64,000 nucleotides of DNA from a virus: positions 1 to 64,000 of the IMG/VR virus record IMGVR_UViG_3300020469_000020; one strand, written 5' to 3'. The position numbers and the translations under genes were made by a program. A model generated the notes under the pieces. That model was not told where the DNA came from. It was given only the letters and a program-made list of their open reading frames with translations, and made no database searches. Shown here piece by piece: positions 46,163 through 54,994 of this stretch. Numbering within the stretch: position 1 is the stretch's first letter; every line of letters starts with the position of its first letter.

Positions 46163-47859
46163 TATAAGTCTCCTGTATCTGTTGTTACTGGAGTAGGTGT
46201 TGGTGTACCTCCTCCTAAATCATCAATCATTCCACCGCCTGTAGGTTCTGAAGCATCTGGACCTAAACCTCCTCCTAGACCCAATCCTAAATTACCTCCA
46301 CCAAGTCCTCCGAGTCCTCCATCCATTCCAAATCCTGGTTCACCTTCTTTTGGAGCAAATCTTTGGTCATATTTTTCTTCTTCAATTTCTTCATCTATTC
46401 TTTCTATATCATCATCGCTCAAAGAAAGTATATTCTTGCGTATGTAATTTGCAGAGAAATATTTACCTCTGTATTCTTCAGCATCTCTCAATACATTCAT
46501 TTTTTCTGTAAGTAACTCTAAATTTTTGAGTGCATTAAAATTACTATCTTGATCGTAAATAAAATGAATGTCTTCTCGCATATCATCCCACTGTTTAATG
46601 GAAATGATATTTTTTAAAATTAACTGTTTCTTTAATAATTCTAAAAAGAAATTTGCAAAACGTGTTCTTAATCTTTCAATGAATCTTAAAAATTTATATT
46701 CTTCTCTTGAAATTTCACTTGCTCTACCAAGTGAAAATCCACTTTCTGGTTGCATTCTAGAAATAGGAACATTTAGTGAACGAAATAATTGTCTTTGAAA
46801 AAATTCTAGTTCATCTAATTGTGTAAAATTTGCTTCACTTCCCTGTAGTGTATCTATTTCTGTAGTTGCACTTCCATTTCTTCTTGGCATCCAGTAATCT
46901 TCAAGCATAGCTTGAAATTTTCTATCATCTCTTAGTTGTCCTGTTTTACTATCATAAACCATTTTATTTCTATACTGATTCATCAATGAATACATATACT
47001 GTTCAGCTTTTGCTTTAGGTAAATTACCTACATCAACATAGAAAACTCTGCGAGACGGTGCACGGCTCAGTCTATAAATGATAGCGGCATCTTCTAACAT
47101 TCTTATTTGATTTAAAGGACGAAATGCTTTGTGTAAATAAGATATTACGCTTTTTCTTCTTTCATCTAACAATCCGCTTGTTACGGCAGCAATTGAATCT
47201 GGAGCGATTTTAATTACGTTTTTGTTATCAGATTCTGTTTCGCTGTTGAATACACCGTTTTCTGAATATAAATAATATTCATTATATTTTTGATTTATGT
47301 TTACATCGTCCATTCCAACACGAATTTTATATTCTTCAGACTTGACTCTTTCTCTTATCTTTTTTATCTTAAAAGGATCTATAGGTCTGAGTTCTAGAAT
47401 ACCTTTTTGTGGGTTTTTAATATCAATTAATACTTGGTAATAAATTCTTCCATCTACAAACCACTTACGAAATATTTCATAACCAGAATATTTAAAGTTC
47501 AATTTATCTAATAACATATAAAATTCATCACTAATTTTATCTTTAATAAGAGATGAATAATCGCTCAAATAATCAAGTTCTATGTTTACTGGATAACTTT
47601 TTCTTCCCGAAATTATTGCTTCATTCACAATTTCATCAATAGCAAGTTCACATTCTGGTTGCATAGACATAGAACGATATCTAGCCATTAAATCAAATTC
47701 ATTACTAAAACTGCTATCTAAGTTTAAATAAGTTCCGTAAACTCCGGCCGAACCCACAATAGCAGAACCATCATCAAAATCAGGTGGTGTGAACGATTGT
47801 AAATTTGGTTCTTCTCTATCTTTCTGTTCTTCAAATTTCCATCCAAATAATGTAGCCAT
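46162..47859 (-). CDS. 20: Portal vertex protein gp20
   Basis: This protein of 565 residues (T4 has 524) has clear gp20 features: RSMSMQPECELAIDEIVNEA near residue 70, ILELRPIDPFKIKKIR near 160, VPISRMQPESGFSLGRASEI near 380, and a C-terminal Gly-rich extension (GMDGGLGGLGGGNLGLGLG). Twelve copies form the DNA entry channel, start prohead assembly and dock gp17. GATAAATA lies 44 bases upstream and AAGGAG precedes the ATG. It heads the gp20-gp67-unknown-unknown-gp21 transcription unit. The Gly-rich tail is not a T4 feature. Confidence 0.95.
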   Translation of the reverse strand: MATLFGWKFEEQKDREEPNLQSFTPPDFDDGSAIVGSAGVYGTYLNLDSSFSNEFDLMARYRSMSMQPECELAIDEIVNEAIISGRKSYPVNIELDYLSDYSSLIKDKISDEFYMLLDKLNFKYSGYEIFRKWFVDGRIYYQVLIDIKNPQKGILELRPIDPFKIKKIRERVKSEEYKIRVGMDDVNINQKYNEYYLYSENGVFNSETESDNKNVIKIAPDSIAAVTSGLLDERRKSVISYLHKAFRPLNQIRMLEDAAIIYRLSRAPSRRVFYVDVGNLPKAKAEQYMYSLMNQYRNKMVYDSKTGQLRDDRKFQAMLEDYWMPRRNGSATTEIDTLQGSEANFTQLDELEFFQRQLFRSLNVPISRMQPESGFSLGRASEISREEYKFLRFIERLRTRFANFFLELLKKQLILKNIISIKQWDDMREDIHFIYDQDSNFNALKNLELLTEKMNVLRDAEEYRGKYFSANYIRKNILSLSDDDIERIDEEIEEEKYDQRFAPKEGEPGFGMDGGLGGLGGGNLGLGLGGGLGPDASEPTGGGMIDDLGGGTPTPTPVTTDTGDL

Positions 47860-47903
47860 GAAACCAAACTCCTTTTTTATAAATTATAACATTACGTTTC
47901 ATT

Positions 47904-47911
47904 TATTTATC
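47904..47911 (-). promoter_or_regulatory. Putative late promoter GATAAATA for gp20
   Basis: The minus-strand GATAAATA lies 44 bases upstream of the gp20 ATG, just after the terminator of the gp18-gp19 unit. Confidence 0.6.
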
Positions 47912-47934
47912 AATCAGAATATTTAAAAACAAAA

Positions 47935-47959
47935 AACCCGCATGTATTAAATGCGGGTT
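47935..47959 (-). terminator. Intrinsic terminator after gp19
   Basis: A perfect 9-bp stem AACCCGCAT / ATGCGGGTT (47935-47943 and 47951-47959) with a 7-base loop. On the minus strand it is followed by TTTTGTTTTT. It separates the gp18-gp19 tail unit from the gp20 head unit. Confidence 0.9.
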
Positions 47960-47990
47960 CTAAGTTTTCAATTTTAAAAAATATTATATT

Positions 47991-48680
47991 TTAAGCGACT
48001 TCAGATGTTGCTCCACTCCAACCTTCTGCTCTCAATCCAGATAAATTGGTTTCAGAGAATGGATTATTTCCTGCCGGATCGTTTGCGGCTGCAGGTAATT
48101 TTTCCCAATACTGATAAGAGAATGTTACACTAAATTCTTCAATTGTGTCTTTATTATCCCAACTTAAATCAATAGGTGATACGTTGACAGGAAATGCATC
48201 TTTAAAATAGTAAGATGCTATGTAAGGACCAGTTGCGCTTTGCCCCTCTGCAATACCACCACTCTTTTTTAATTGATGTACTTCAAAATTTCCAAATATT
48301 GTTGGCGTTGTGCCAAATCCACTCTTAGATTCAAAGATAGCTTTACCTGGAGCCATGAATTCAATCCAAGTTTCAAAAACATGTCTTATTTTATAATCTT
48401 CATCATTAATCACAGTAACTGTCCAATCTGCAAATGTTCTATCAATAGAAGGTACTTTAAATTCTCTACCTAAAAAATTAATAGGTATACTAGCAATTGT
48501 GCTTTCTGGTATCTGTGCTGATTTTATGAAAAAAGAAATGTCTGGTGTAGTTAAACCAGTTGCATCTCTAAGTGCTGGTAATTCACCATTATCTGGAAAA
48601 TCTATTTTAGCATAAAACAAAGAGGGTCTTGCCCCTCCTTGTGCTAATTTATTTCTTAATGCGGTTACGCTAATTCCCAT
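47991..48680 (-). CDS. 19: Tail tube protein gp19
   Basis: This protein has 229 residues, longer than T4 gp19 (163). It contains SFFIKSAQIPESTIASIPIN followed by FLGREFKVPSIDRTFADWTV, the signature of gp19-type tube proteins, and later DEDYKIRHVFETWIEF. Hexamers stack to form the inner tail tube. An exact late promoter overlaps the gp18 stop, AAGGAG precedes the ATG, and a strong terminator follows. The extra length lies mainly in the C-terminal third and may add an exposed loop or domain. Confidence 0.95.
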   Translation of the reverse strand: MGISVTALRNKLAQGGARPSLFYAKIDFPDNGELPALRDATGLTTPDISFFIKSAQIPESTIASIPINFLGREFKVPSIDRTFADWTVTVINDEDYKIRHVFETWIEFMAPGKAIFESKSGFGTTPTIFGNFEVHQLKKSGGIAEGQSATGPYIASYYFKDAFPVNVSPIDLSWDNKDTIEEFSVTFSYQYWEKLPAAANDPAGNNPFSETNLSGLRAEGWSGATSEVA

Positions 48681-48696
48681 TTTACTCCTTTAAAAG

Positions 48697-48715
48697 AAGG
48701 TGAAAAATACACCTT
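48697..48715 (-). terminator. Weak hairpin between gp18 and gp19
   Basis: A 6-bp stem AAGGTG / CACCTT with a 7-base loop, followed on the minus strand by CTTTT and then the gp19 ribosome site. It could attenuate read-through from gp18 or protect the gp19 message end. Evidence is limited to the fold. Confidence 0.35.
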
Positions 48716-48726
48716 ATTGTATTTCT

Positions 48727-48734
48727 TATTTATA
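48727..48734 (-). promoter_or_regulatory. Late promoter TATAAATA for gp19
   Basis: An exact late consensus overlapping the gp18 stop codon, 46 bases upstream of the gp19 ATG. Confidence 0.75.
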
Positions 48735-51132
48735 CACCGAGATCTGAAAATTCTACAGATTGTCCAACTGCAGTAAAGTTTAACTGAATAAAATTGATAA
48801 CATATGTTGGCTTGATATAAATATCAGCTACAAATTTATTTTGCTCAATAAGTAAATCAGTGTTATTTACCTCACTACAAACTACACGGAAATCAGAAGC
48901 ACCTTGTTCTGTAACAACAGTTTCAAGATATGCTTCAGTTACTCTTGCGAATTCAGCTCGAGTAGATGGAGTGTTAAATTCAAACAATCTTCTTCTTGCT
49001 TGAGCAACCACAAACTCTTTCAAAGTAATAAATAACCTTCTCACATTAATTCTATCAAAAGCACTTGCAAAATTTTGCAATGTTTTATCACCATAAAGCA
49101 TTGTTCCTTCACCTCTAAAGGTAATAACTGGATTTACTTGACTAACATAAAGCTCATCCCTTTGTGCTTGTGATGGATTATAAGCAAGTTTTACTACGTT
49201 TTTAATTACACCTCTTACAGCTCCGGCAGGTGAGAACCAAGGTTTAAAGTTTTCATCAGTTCTTGCCATTAAACCACCGATGTCTCCAGACAATGGCAAC
49301 CATCTATAAGTGTCTGCATATTGATCGTATTGATACTTAAAGTTTCCGTCCATAATAGCGTAAGAACTACTATAAACAGATTCTCTCCATGTTATCAAAT
49401 TATCTGTTATTGTCTCAGGATTAGAAATACCTCTTGCTACAGTATTGTATTCTGGAGATACACATACCACACAATCTTTTCTATCTTCAGCAACTTGTAT
49501 CATTTTAGAAATTGCTAATTGATAATTAATTGGTGCTGCACTATTATAAGTCCATCCAGTTAAAAAGAAATCTAATTCATATGTCTCTTTTGCTCTAAAC
49601 AACTCTACGGCAGCTATTACATCTGCTGTACCCATAGCACTTCCGTTAACACCACCAGTGAAACTAGAAACACTAGCATCAGATGCTGCAGAACCCAAAG
49701 TATTGTTGTATGTTCCAAATACTGTTCCTAATGCAGTAGATCCCCAATTAGAAGTTGTTACTGGATGTATTGCCCAACGAACCCATGAAGAATTAGTATT
49801 GATTCTTGAGACATAATAGGTAGGTACACCAAAATCATCTGTACCATCTTTTGCTAGTGAAAGGAAAGCATATGATTCTATAACTTCATTCATTCTACCA
49901 GTTATCATTCCTTGCTCATCTAAAACTACCAAGTGCATTTGGTCATTGTAATCACCAGTTGGATTACCATTCAATGTTCTTATTGAAGTTGAAGTTGCAG
50001 GTTCTGCTGTGAAACTATCTGCATATCTCCATTTTCTACTCCAACTTACAGGTGTATCACTTGTATATGAACCAACTAGACTTCCGTTTAATTTTAATTG
50101 AGTATCACTTACTACTTGTGTAACTCTTGATGTTTGACCATCTACTGTAATGTGATCACCAACACTAACTTGTTTTGTAAACACAGTTCCTGAACCATAT
50201 AATACGTTTGTATTATTAGTAAAGTAAACCATACCCATTAGATTTTTTGGAGAATTTCTTCTAGCACCAGAAGCAAACTCTGCAAATTTAGATCTTTCTC
50301 TAACTGTTATTTGAGTTACAAAAGCCGAAGCTGAATATTCTACAGCAGGAGGTGCAGTATGTGTTCCAACATTAACCCATGCTACTGCAGTTTTTGCTCC
50401 AGTATCCATAGATTGAAACAACATGTTATATTCTTTAGAATTAAAATCAAATGTTATGACTTTTTGCTGAGTCATAATATCATCTTCAGTAAAGTATCCG
50501 TTTGCTCCATCCATAAAGTTGTAGTAGGTATTTGCAACTCCATTATTATTTGCAAATCTAACAGTGTACTTATTACCACTGATAGGAGTTAACTCAATTT
50601 GATTTAAATTATCATTAGCAGTATTAGCCAAACCTTGAGCGTGTGCTCTTTCAGTTGCAAAACACATGTCTACTTTTAAAGTATTTCCTAAAGTACCTGG
50701 AAACTTAGCTATCCATGGTCCATGTGTACTAGTGCTACCAAAAATACTTCCACCACCTGTACCATCACTCAAACCACCTTCTGAAATTAGAAGACTGTCA
50801 TTATAACTTTCATCATTTGTAACTAAAACAGCAGTTCCTGAAAATGTAGCGTTCTTAGTGTTTGCACTGTCTACCATTCTTACTACATTTAAAGAAGTAG
50901 CGTAATCTAAAAAGTTTTTACCATTAAACCATTCTATATAATTGTCACTTTCAGGCTTTCCAAACTCAAGAGCAAGTTCTGTTTCACTTGCTACCATCGT
51001 AGGAATCATTGCAGGTCCCCATGAATAGCGACCAACTACACCACCAACGCTTAATTGAGGAACTGTCACGGTGGTTAGTGAGTTGTCAAATTCTCTTGTA
51101 ACTATTCCAGGAGAAAGTGAGAAATCTGCCAT
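48730..51132 (-). CDS. 18: Tail sheath protein gp18
   Basis: This protein of 800 residues (T4 has 659) starts MADFSLSPGIVTREFDNSLT. Family features include VVGRYSWGPAMIPTMVASET near the N-terminus, INYQLAISKMIQVAEDRKDC in the middle, and a conserved C-terminal region (FASAFDRINVRRLFITLKEF) that forms the inter-subunit mesh in contractile sheaths. About 140 residues more than T4 sit in the variable outer domains (roughly residues 100-450). AAGGA precedes the ATG. GATAAATA occurs 83 bases upstream, inside the end of gp17. Confidence 0.95.
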   Translation of the reverse strand: MADFSLSPGIVTREFDNSLTTVTVPQLSVGGVVGRYSWGPAMIPTMVASETELALEFGKPESDNYIEWFNGKNFLDYATSLNVVRMVDSANTKNATFSGTAVLVTNDESYNDSLLISEGGLSDGTGGGSIFGSTSTHGPWIAKFPGTLGNTLKVDMCFATERAHAQGLANTANDNLNQIELTPISGNKYTVRFANNNGVANTYYNFMDGANGYFTEDDIMTQQKVITFDFNSKEYNMLFQSMDTGAKTAVAWVNVGTHTAPPAVEYSASAFVTQITVRERSKFAEFASGARRNSPKNLMGMVYFTNNTNVLYGSGTVFTKQVSVGDHITVDGQTSRVTQVVSDTQLKLNGSLVGSYTSDTPVSWSRKWRYADSFTAEPATSTSIRTLNGNPTGDYNDQMHLVVLDEQGMITGRMNEVIESYAFLSLAKDGTDDFGVPTYYVSRINTNSSWVRWAIHPVTTSNWGSTALGTVFGTYNNTLGSAASDASVSSFTGGVNGSAMGTADVIAAVELFRAKETYELDFFLTGWTYNSAAPINYQLAISKMIQVAEDRKDCVVCVSPEYNTVARGISNPETITDNLITWRESVYSSSYAIMDGNFKYQYDQYADTYRWLPLSGDIGGLMARTDENFKPWFSPAGAVRGVIKNVVKLAYNPSQAQRDELYVSQVNPVITFRGEGTMLYGDKTLQNFASAFDRINVRRLFITLKEFVVAQARRRLFEFNTPSTRAEFARVTEAYLETVVTEQGASDFRVVCSEVNNTDLLIEQNKFVADIYIKPTYVINFIQLNFTAVGQSVEFSDLGV

Positions 51133-51215
51133 ATCGTATCCTTTTATGATGTTTGTTATTATTAATTATACATCAGAAAAATAAATTATATTTAATTAAT
51201 TTTTTTATTTAAAAA

Positions 51216-51223
51216 TATTTATC
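51216..51223 (-). promoter_or_regulatory. Possible late promoter GATAAATA for gp18
   Basis: The minus-strand GATAAATA overlaps the gp17 stop, 83 bases before the gp18 ATG. This is farther than the usual 41-56 bases, so the call is weaker. Confidence 0.35.
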
Positions 51224-52895
51224 AATTTTGGCTTTTTTGAAGACCATCAAATAGCCACATGTTTTGTCTTAGAATTTCAATGTCTTGAGTTTCATCTTCT
51301 TCACCCGCAAATGCTGGTGAGACATAATCATCTATACCATTATTAAGAAATCCAAAAGGTAAATAATTTTCTTCATTTTCTTTTTCTTCAACATACTTCA
51401 TTAGATTTTCACGTATATTACTATCATATAATTCTTTAAAATATTCTTCATCTACTATCCATGAAAATAAAACTAATGTCATAATACAATCATCATGTTT
51501 TCCATTTTCTGCTTTATAAGATCCTGATCTTGCATCAACCGAAAAAGTTAAAAATTCTCCTATTGTATCTGCATCTGTAACTATCAATTGATCTTTTTCA
51601 ATAAGCATTTTTAAATTTGAACAACCCATTCTTTTTATTCTTGCAGTTGTGGTAACTCCATATTTTGCATTTTTGTGAAATCCACTTGACAAAGTAGTTT
51701 TCATATCTTTTTTAACTGTAGTAAACATATTATCATATTCTAAATCTTGAATTAACACATCTGTTACTTGAGAACCTATATTATTTTCTTCAACTAAAAC
51801 ATATGCTTGATTATATTTTAACGCAACATTATGTATTGTTCTTGCATAGATTATCGGCTGTATTGTATTATCACGAAAAACTGCTACTACTTTAAATGGC
51901 CTCATAGAAACATCTATTACAGAAAATACTGAATAGTCTTTGTCCCTACCTTTTGAAACATCCGCTACAATTACATAATCATGTTCTTCTTCTACATCTT
52001 TGTATATTTTTAAATTCTCAGTCTCTTTCTTAGGTTTTTCAATTGCCATATCTTTCAATTTATGAGAAGCTATTAAAGTTGCGGTACTTCCCAAAAATTG
52101 ACAACAGTGTTCTACTAAAAATTTTTCTTCTCCAAATTGTGCAATGGTTTTCTTTTTCCATTCTTCACCTCTATCAGGTCTTTGATGCCACATAACTTTG
52201 TATGGAATGAAATCATTTATACCAGATTCAGCTTCTGTCCAAAACTTATAGAAATGATTTAATCCTTTTGGTGTGGAAGTCATTACAACCTTAGATGATG
52301 TACCAGATGATATTGTGGGATAAGTCGCAGACCAAAATAGATCAAAGTTATCAACAAAAGCACACTCATCTACATAAAGAAAATTAATTGTTTCACCACG
52401 TATACTATCTCCTGTAGATGCTGATACCATCACCATACATCCATTTTCTAACTCAATTGAATTGACATTCCAAGATAACACACCTTGTTGCATCCACAAT
52501 GGAATATGCTCATAAGCTTGCTTAATAAGTCTTAAACTTTTTCTTGCCGTTTTCATGTAATTTGCTAATATAGCAACATTTTTAGAACTATTAAATAAAA
52601 TATAATGAAGAATATATCCACAAATAGTAGTTGTCTTAGAAATCTGTCTAGCTGATAAAACTATAGTGTTTCTATTTTGGTGAACAAGATTTATTATATC
52701 TTCCTGATAATCCCATAATTTTATTATTTGCTTTCCTTTATCAATAGTAACAATTTGAAAATAATTGTTTAGAAAATAAGTTACATCATTTTTACATTTA
52801 ACATACTCTAATATTTGTTTTTTGGTAAAGGGAATGTCTTGTCCAACTCTTTTTAACTTTGGATTATTTTTATAATTTTGTAAATCTACTGTCAT
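51222..52895 (-). CDS. 17: Terminase large subunit gp17
   Basis: This protein of 557 residues (T4 has 610) drives DNA into the prohead and cuts the concatemer. The ATPase domain shows a deviant Walker A SARQISKTT (81-89, Lys87), Walker B YVDE (Asp176, Glu177) and coupling motif TSTPKG (206-211). The nuclease domain starts at VIVADVSKGRDKDYS (metal-binding Asp312) and ends with KHDDCIM. Walker A carries Ser where many relatives have Gly before the Lys. Divergent late promoters separate it from the plus-strand block. Its partner gp16 is not adjacent as in T4 but lies at 59537 on the other strand. Confidence 0.95.
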   Translation of the reverse strand: MTVDLQNYKNNPKLKRVGQDIPFTKKQILEYVKCKNDVTYFLNNYFQIVTIDKGKQIIKLWDYQEDIINLVHQNRNTIVLSARQISKTTTICGYILHYILFNSSKNVAILANYMKTARKSLRLIKQAYEHIPLWMQQGVLSWNVNSIELENGCMVMVSASTGDSIRGETINFLYVDECAFVDNFDLFWSATYPTISSGTSSKVVMTSTPKGLNHFYKFWTEAESGINDFIPYKVMWHQRPDRGEEWKKKTIAQFGEEKFLVEHCCQFLGSTATLIASHKLKDMAIEKPKKETENLKIYKDVEEEHDYVIVADVSKGRDKDYSVFSVIDVSMRPFKVVAVFRDNTIQPIIYARTIHNVALKYNQAYVLVEENNIGSQVTDVLIQDLEYDNMFTTVKKDMKTTLSSGFHKNAKYGVTTTARIKRMGCSNLKMLIEKDQLIVTDADTIGEFLTFSVDARSGSYKAENGKHDDCIMTLVLFSWIVDEEYFKELYDSNIRENLMKYVEEKENEENYLPFGFLNNGIDDYVSPAFAGEEDETQDIEILRQNMWLFDGLQKSQN

Positions 52896-52918
52896 TTAAA
52901 ACTACCTTTTTGTAATTG

Positions 52919-52926
52919 GATAAATA
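52919..52926 (+). promoter_or_regulatory. Putative late promoter GATAAATA (plus block)
   Basis: The plus-strand GATAAATA lies 43 bases upstream of the 673-residue gene and is the likely start of the transcript running through to gp16. Confidence 0.6.
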
Positions 52927-52943
52927 ATATAAAACTGCATACT

Positions 52944-52951
52944 TATTTATT
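52944..52951 (-). promoter_or_regulatory. Putative late promoter AATAAATA for gp17
   Basis: The minus-strand AATAAATA lies 48 bases upstream of the gp17 ATG, arranged divergently and overlapping the leader of the plus block. Confidence 0.5.
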
Positions 52952-52969
52952 TTTAAAGGAAATTGTCAA

Positions 52970-54991
52970 ATGAAAAGTTTTTTAAATTTTTTAAAAGAGA
53001 ACTCTACAATTGTTGATGAAGGTGTTTTTATAGGTGAAGATGTTCCTATGGGAAAGTTTGTTTCAACAAAAGAAAAAGACATATTAATTGGAAGTGATAC
53101 TAAGCAAGGATTTTATTTATATTTTGTTGAGTATGATTCTTTAAACAAACCTGGTCAGAGTAATATATATTTTGGTATTAAATATAGACCTGGATCAGAA
53201 GGTGATCCTGATCTGTTTTGGGGTTCATTGAGAACACAGAATGAAAAACTGAATAAACCTTTGAAAATGTCTATGTGGAAAGACTTTGTAGTAAAATGTA
53301 ATAGCAACGTATGCAAGCCAGAAAGTGAAAACATTGTAAAACCTGGAAACATATACATGTCTTCTGCTTCAGCACAAACACCTGAAAGTTTACCAAGAAC
53401 AATTTATCAAGGTTTGACAAATCCTAATAAGCAAAAATTTCATCCTTGGATTGTTAATACTACAACTCTAAAGTATGCAAAAAAGGCCGCTGGAGTAAAA
53501 GATGATTCTGATATCAAAATATATCCAATAGCTAAGAATAGAAATACAAGAATCCCTACAGGTAGTGAATATGCATATAGGATTTATGTTTTAGATGACA
53601 TGAACAAACTTCAAGAGGTTTTAACTAAGATAAGAAAAAGTTCTTCAAAATTACCAGCAGAAGTTAAAACTTTTTTCAAACAAGCCGAAGATAATAAAAA
53701 ATATATTAAAGAAGTTTTGATTACAGAAAATGCTCAGGAGTTTATAGCAAAATTTTATCCTATTATAGAAGAGTATTACAAAGATAAGAAAAAACCCTCA
53801 GAATTAAGCACTAAAGAAAGTTATTTTAATTTTCTAAAAAAGTCTATAGAAAAGAACGCTTGGGTTTTAGTTGGTACATTTGAATCACTAGCTACTATAA
53901 TGATGGACAATCTAATTAATGGGAAAAAAGAAGGTCCATATGATCATTTGAATAAACTGTATAATAAGAAAACTGATACAGGTGTAGCACTTCAAGTAAA
54001 ATCAACACAAAAAATAATAAATTTTAAACCAGAACTATTTGATGTTTACTTACCGGCATCTTTGAATAAAGAAGCTAAAGATGAACTTGGAGCATATTTA
54101 ACAGGTGATGATGCTAGTGCAATTAAAGAACGTGAAAAAAAGAAAAAAGAAGATGAGGAAAGAAAAATAGAAAATCAGAAAAAAAGAGAAGTTAGAAGTA
54201 AACTTATGTTTGTTCCTATTCGCTCTGATTTTATTGTAGATGATGTTGCAACAAACTTTTTAAAAGATATAGTTAATGCGGTTAACAACAAAAATGTAAG
54301 TGTGGTTGTTAAATTAAGAAAGTATTTTTTAACCAATGGCATAAAAGATATGATGTCTTTACATGCAGATAAACCACTGAATAAATTATTTATAAAAAGT
54401 TCAACTAGAAATGAAGTTTATATAAAATCTCCTACGCCTATGAGTGCTGGAGATGAAAAGAAATTTTCAAAGAAAATTACAAAATTAACTGCATACGATT
54501 ACATGAAACAAGTATTATCAATGACTACTTCTGATGCTGATATACTTAGAAGAATGTTTACTATGTATGATTTTGTTAATACATTTTTTGATATTGATTT
54601 ACCGGCAGAAGTTAAGTTTATGAAAGTTAGTGATTTCGTAAAAAGTGATTATATGAATGCATTAACTGGTAATAAAAAGAAAGAAGAAACTAAAGAAAAA
54701 GAACAAATAGCCGCATCATATATTGAGGATGTGAATGGTGAATTATTAAATGAAGCAGAAGTTTCTAAAGTTGATAAAGCAGCATTTACACATGTATTTG
54801 ATCTTTTGAAAACTGAAAAAAATCCTTATGGAAATATATTTTTTGAATTCAATGGTAAAGTTTCGCAATTAAATAAAGGTGGTTTAAAAGAAGATACAAA
54901 AGGTGATGATAAGTCTTTTGATAAATTAAAAAAATTAGTTATTCTTTCTAGTGATTTTGGAATTACGCACCATAATTTAAGTAAAAAATAA
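52970..54991 (+). CDS. Putative internal head protein with capsid-targeting leader
   Basis: This protein has 673 residues and an unknown family. It begins MKSFLNFLKENS, which aligns residue for residue with the T4 capsid-targeting sequence pattern MKTYQEFIAE. The cut site would follow LKE at residues 8-10. T4 Alt, an injected ADP-ribosyltransferase, has a similar total length (682). Residues ~143-215 (RTIYQGLT, then HPWIVNTTTLKYAKKAA, then SEYAYRIYVLDD) faintly recall an ART/KptA-type fold, but catalytic residues are not convincing. A Lys/Glu helix lies around 385-410. It is first in the plus operon, with AAGGA at the start and gp14 three bases after the stop. Confidence 0.55.
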   Translation: MKSFLNFLKENSTIVDEGVFIGEDVPMGKFVSTKEKDILIGSDTKQGFYLYFVEYDSLNKPGQSNIYFGIKYRPGSEGDPDLFWGSLRTQNEKLNKPLKMSMWKDFVVKCNSNVCKPESENIVKPGNIYMSSASAQTPESLPRTIYQGLTNPNKQKFHPWIVNTTTLKYAKKAAGVKDDSDIKIYPIAKNRNTRIPTGSEYAYRIYVLDDMNKLQEVLTKIRKSSSKLPAEVKTFFKQAEDNKKYIKEVLITENAQEFIAKFYPIIEEYYKDKKKPSELSTKESYFNFLKKSIEKNAWVLVGTFESLATIMMDNLINGKKEGPYDHLNKLYNKKTDTGVALQVKSTQKIINFKPELFDVYLPASLNKEAKDELGAYLTGDDASAIKEREKKKKEDEERKIENQKKREVRSKLMFVPIRSDFIVDDVATNFLKDIVNAVNNKNVSVVVKLRKYFLTNGIKDMMSLHADKPLNKLFIKSSTRNEVYIKSPTPMSAGDEKKFSKKITKLTAYDYMKQVLSMTTSDADILRRMFTMYDFVNTFFDIDLPAEVKFMKVSDFVKSDYMNALTGNKKKEETKEKEQIAASYIEDVNGELLNEAEVSKVDKAAFTHVFDLLKTEKNPYGNIFFEFNGKVSQLNKGGLKEDTKGDDKSFDKLKKLVILSSDFGITHHNLSKK

Positions 54992-54994
54992 TAA

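Noticed and set aside
52970-54991. Firm call of the 673-residue protein as an ADP-ribosyltransferase
   Set aside because: Only a faint pattern is visible and the NAD-binding residues cannot be placed, so only the leader and context are relied on.
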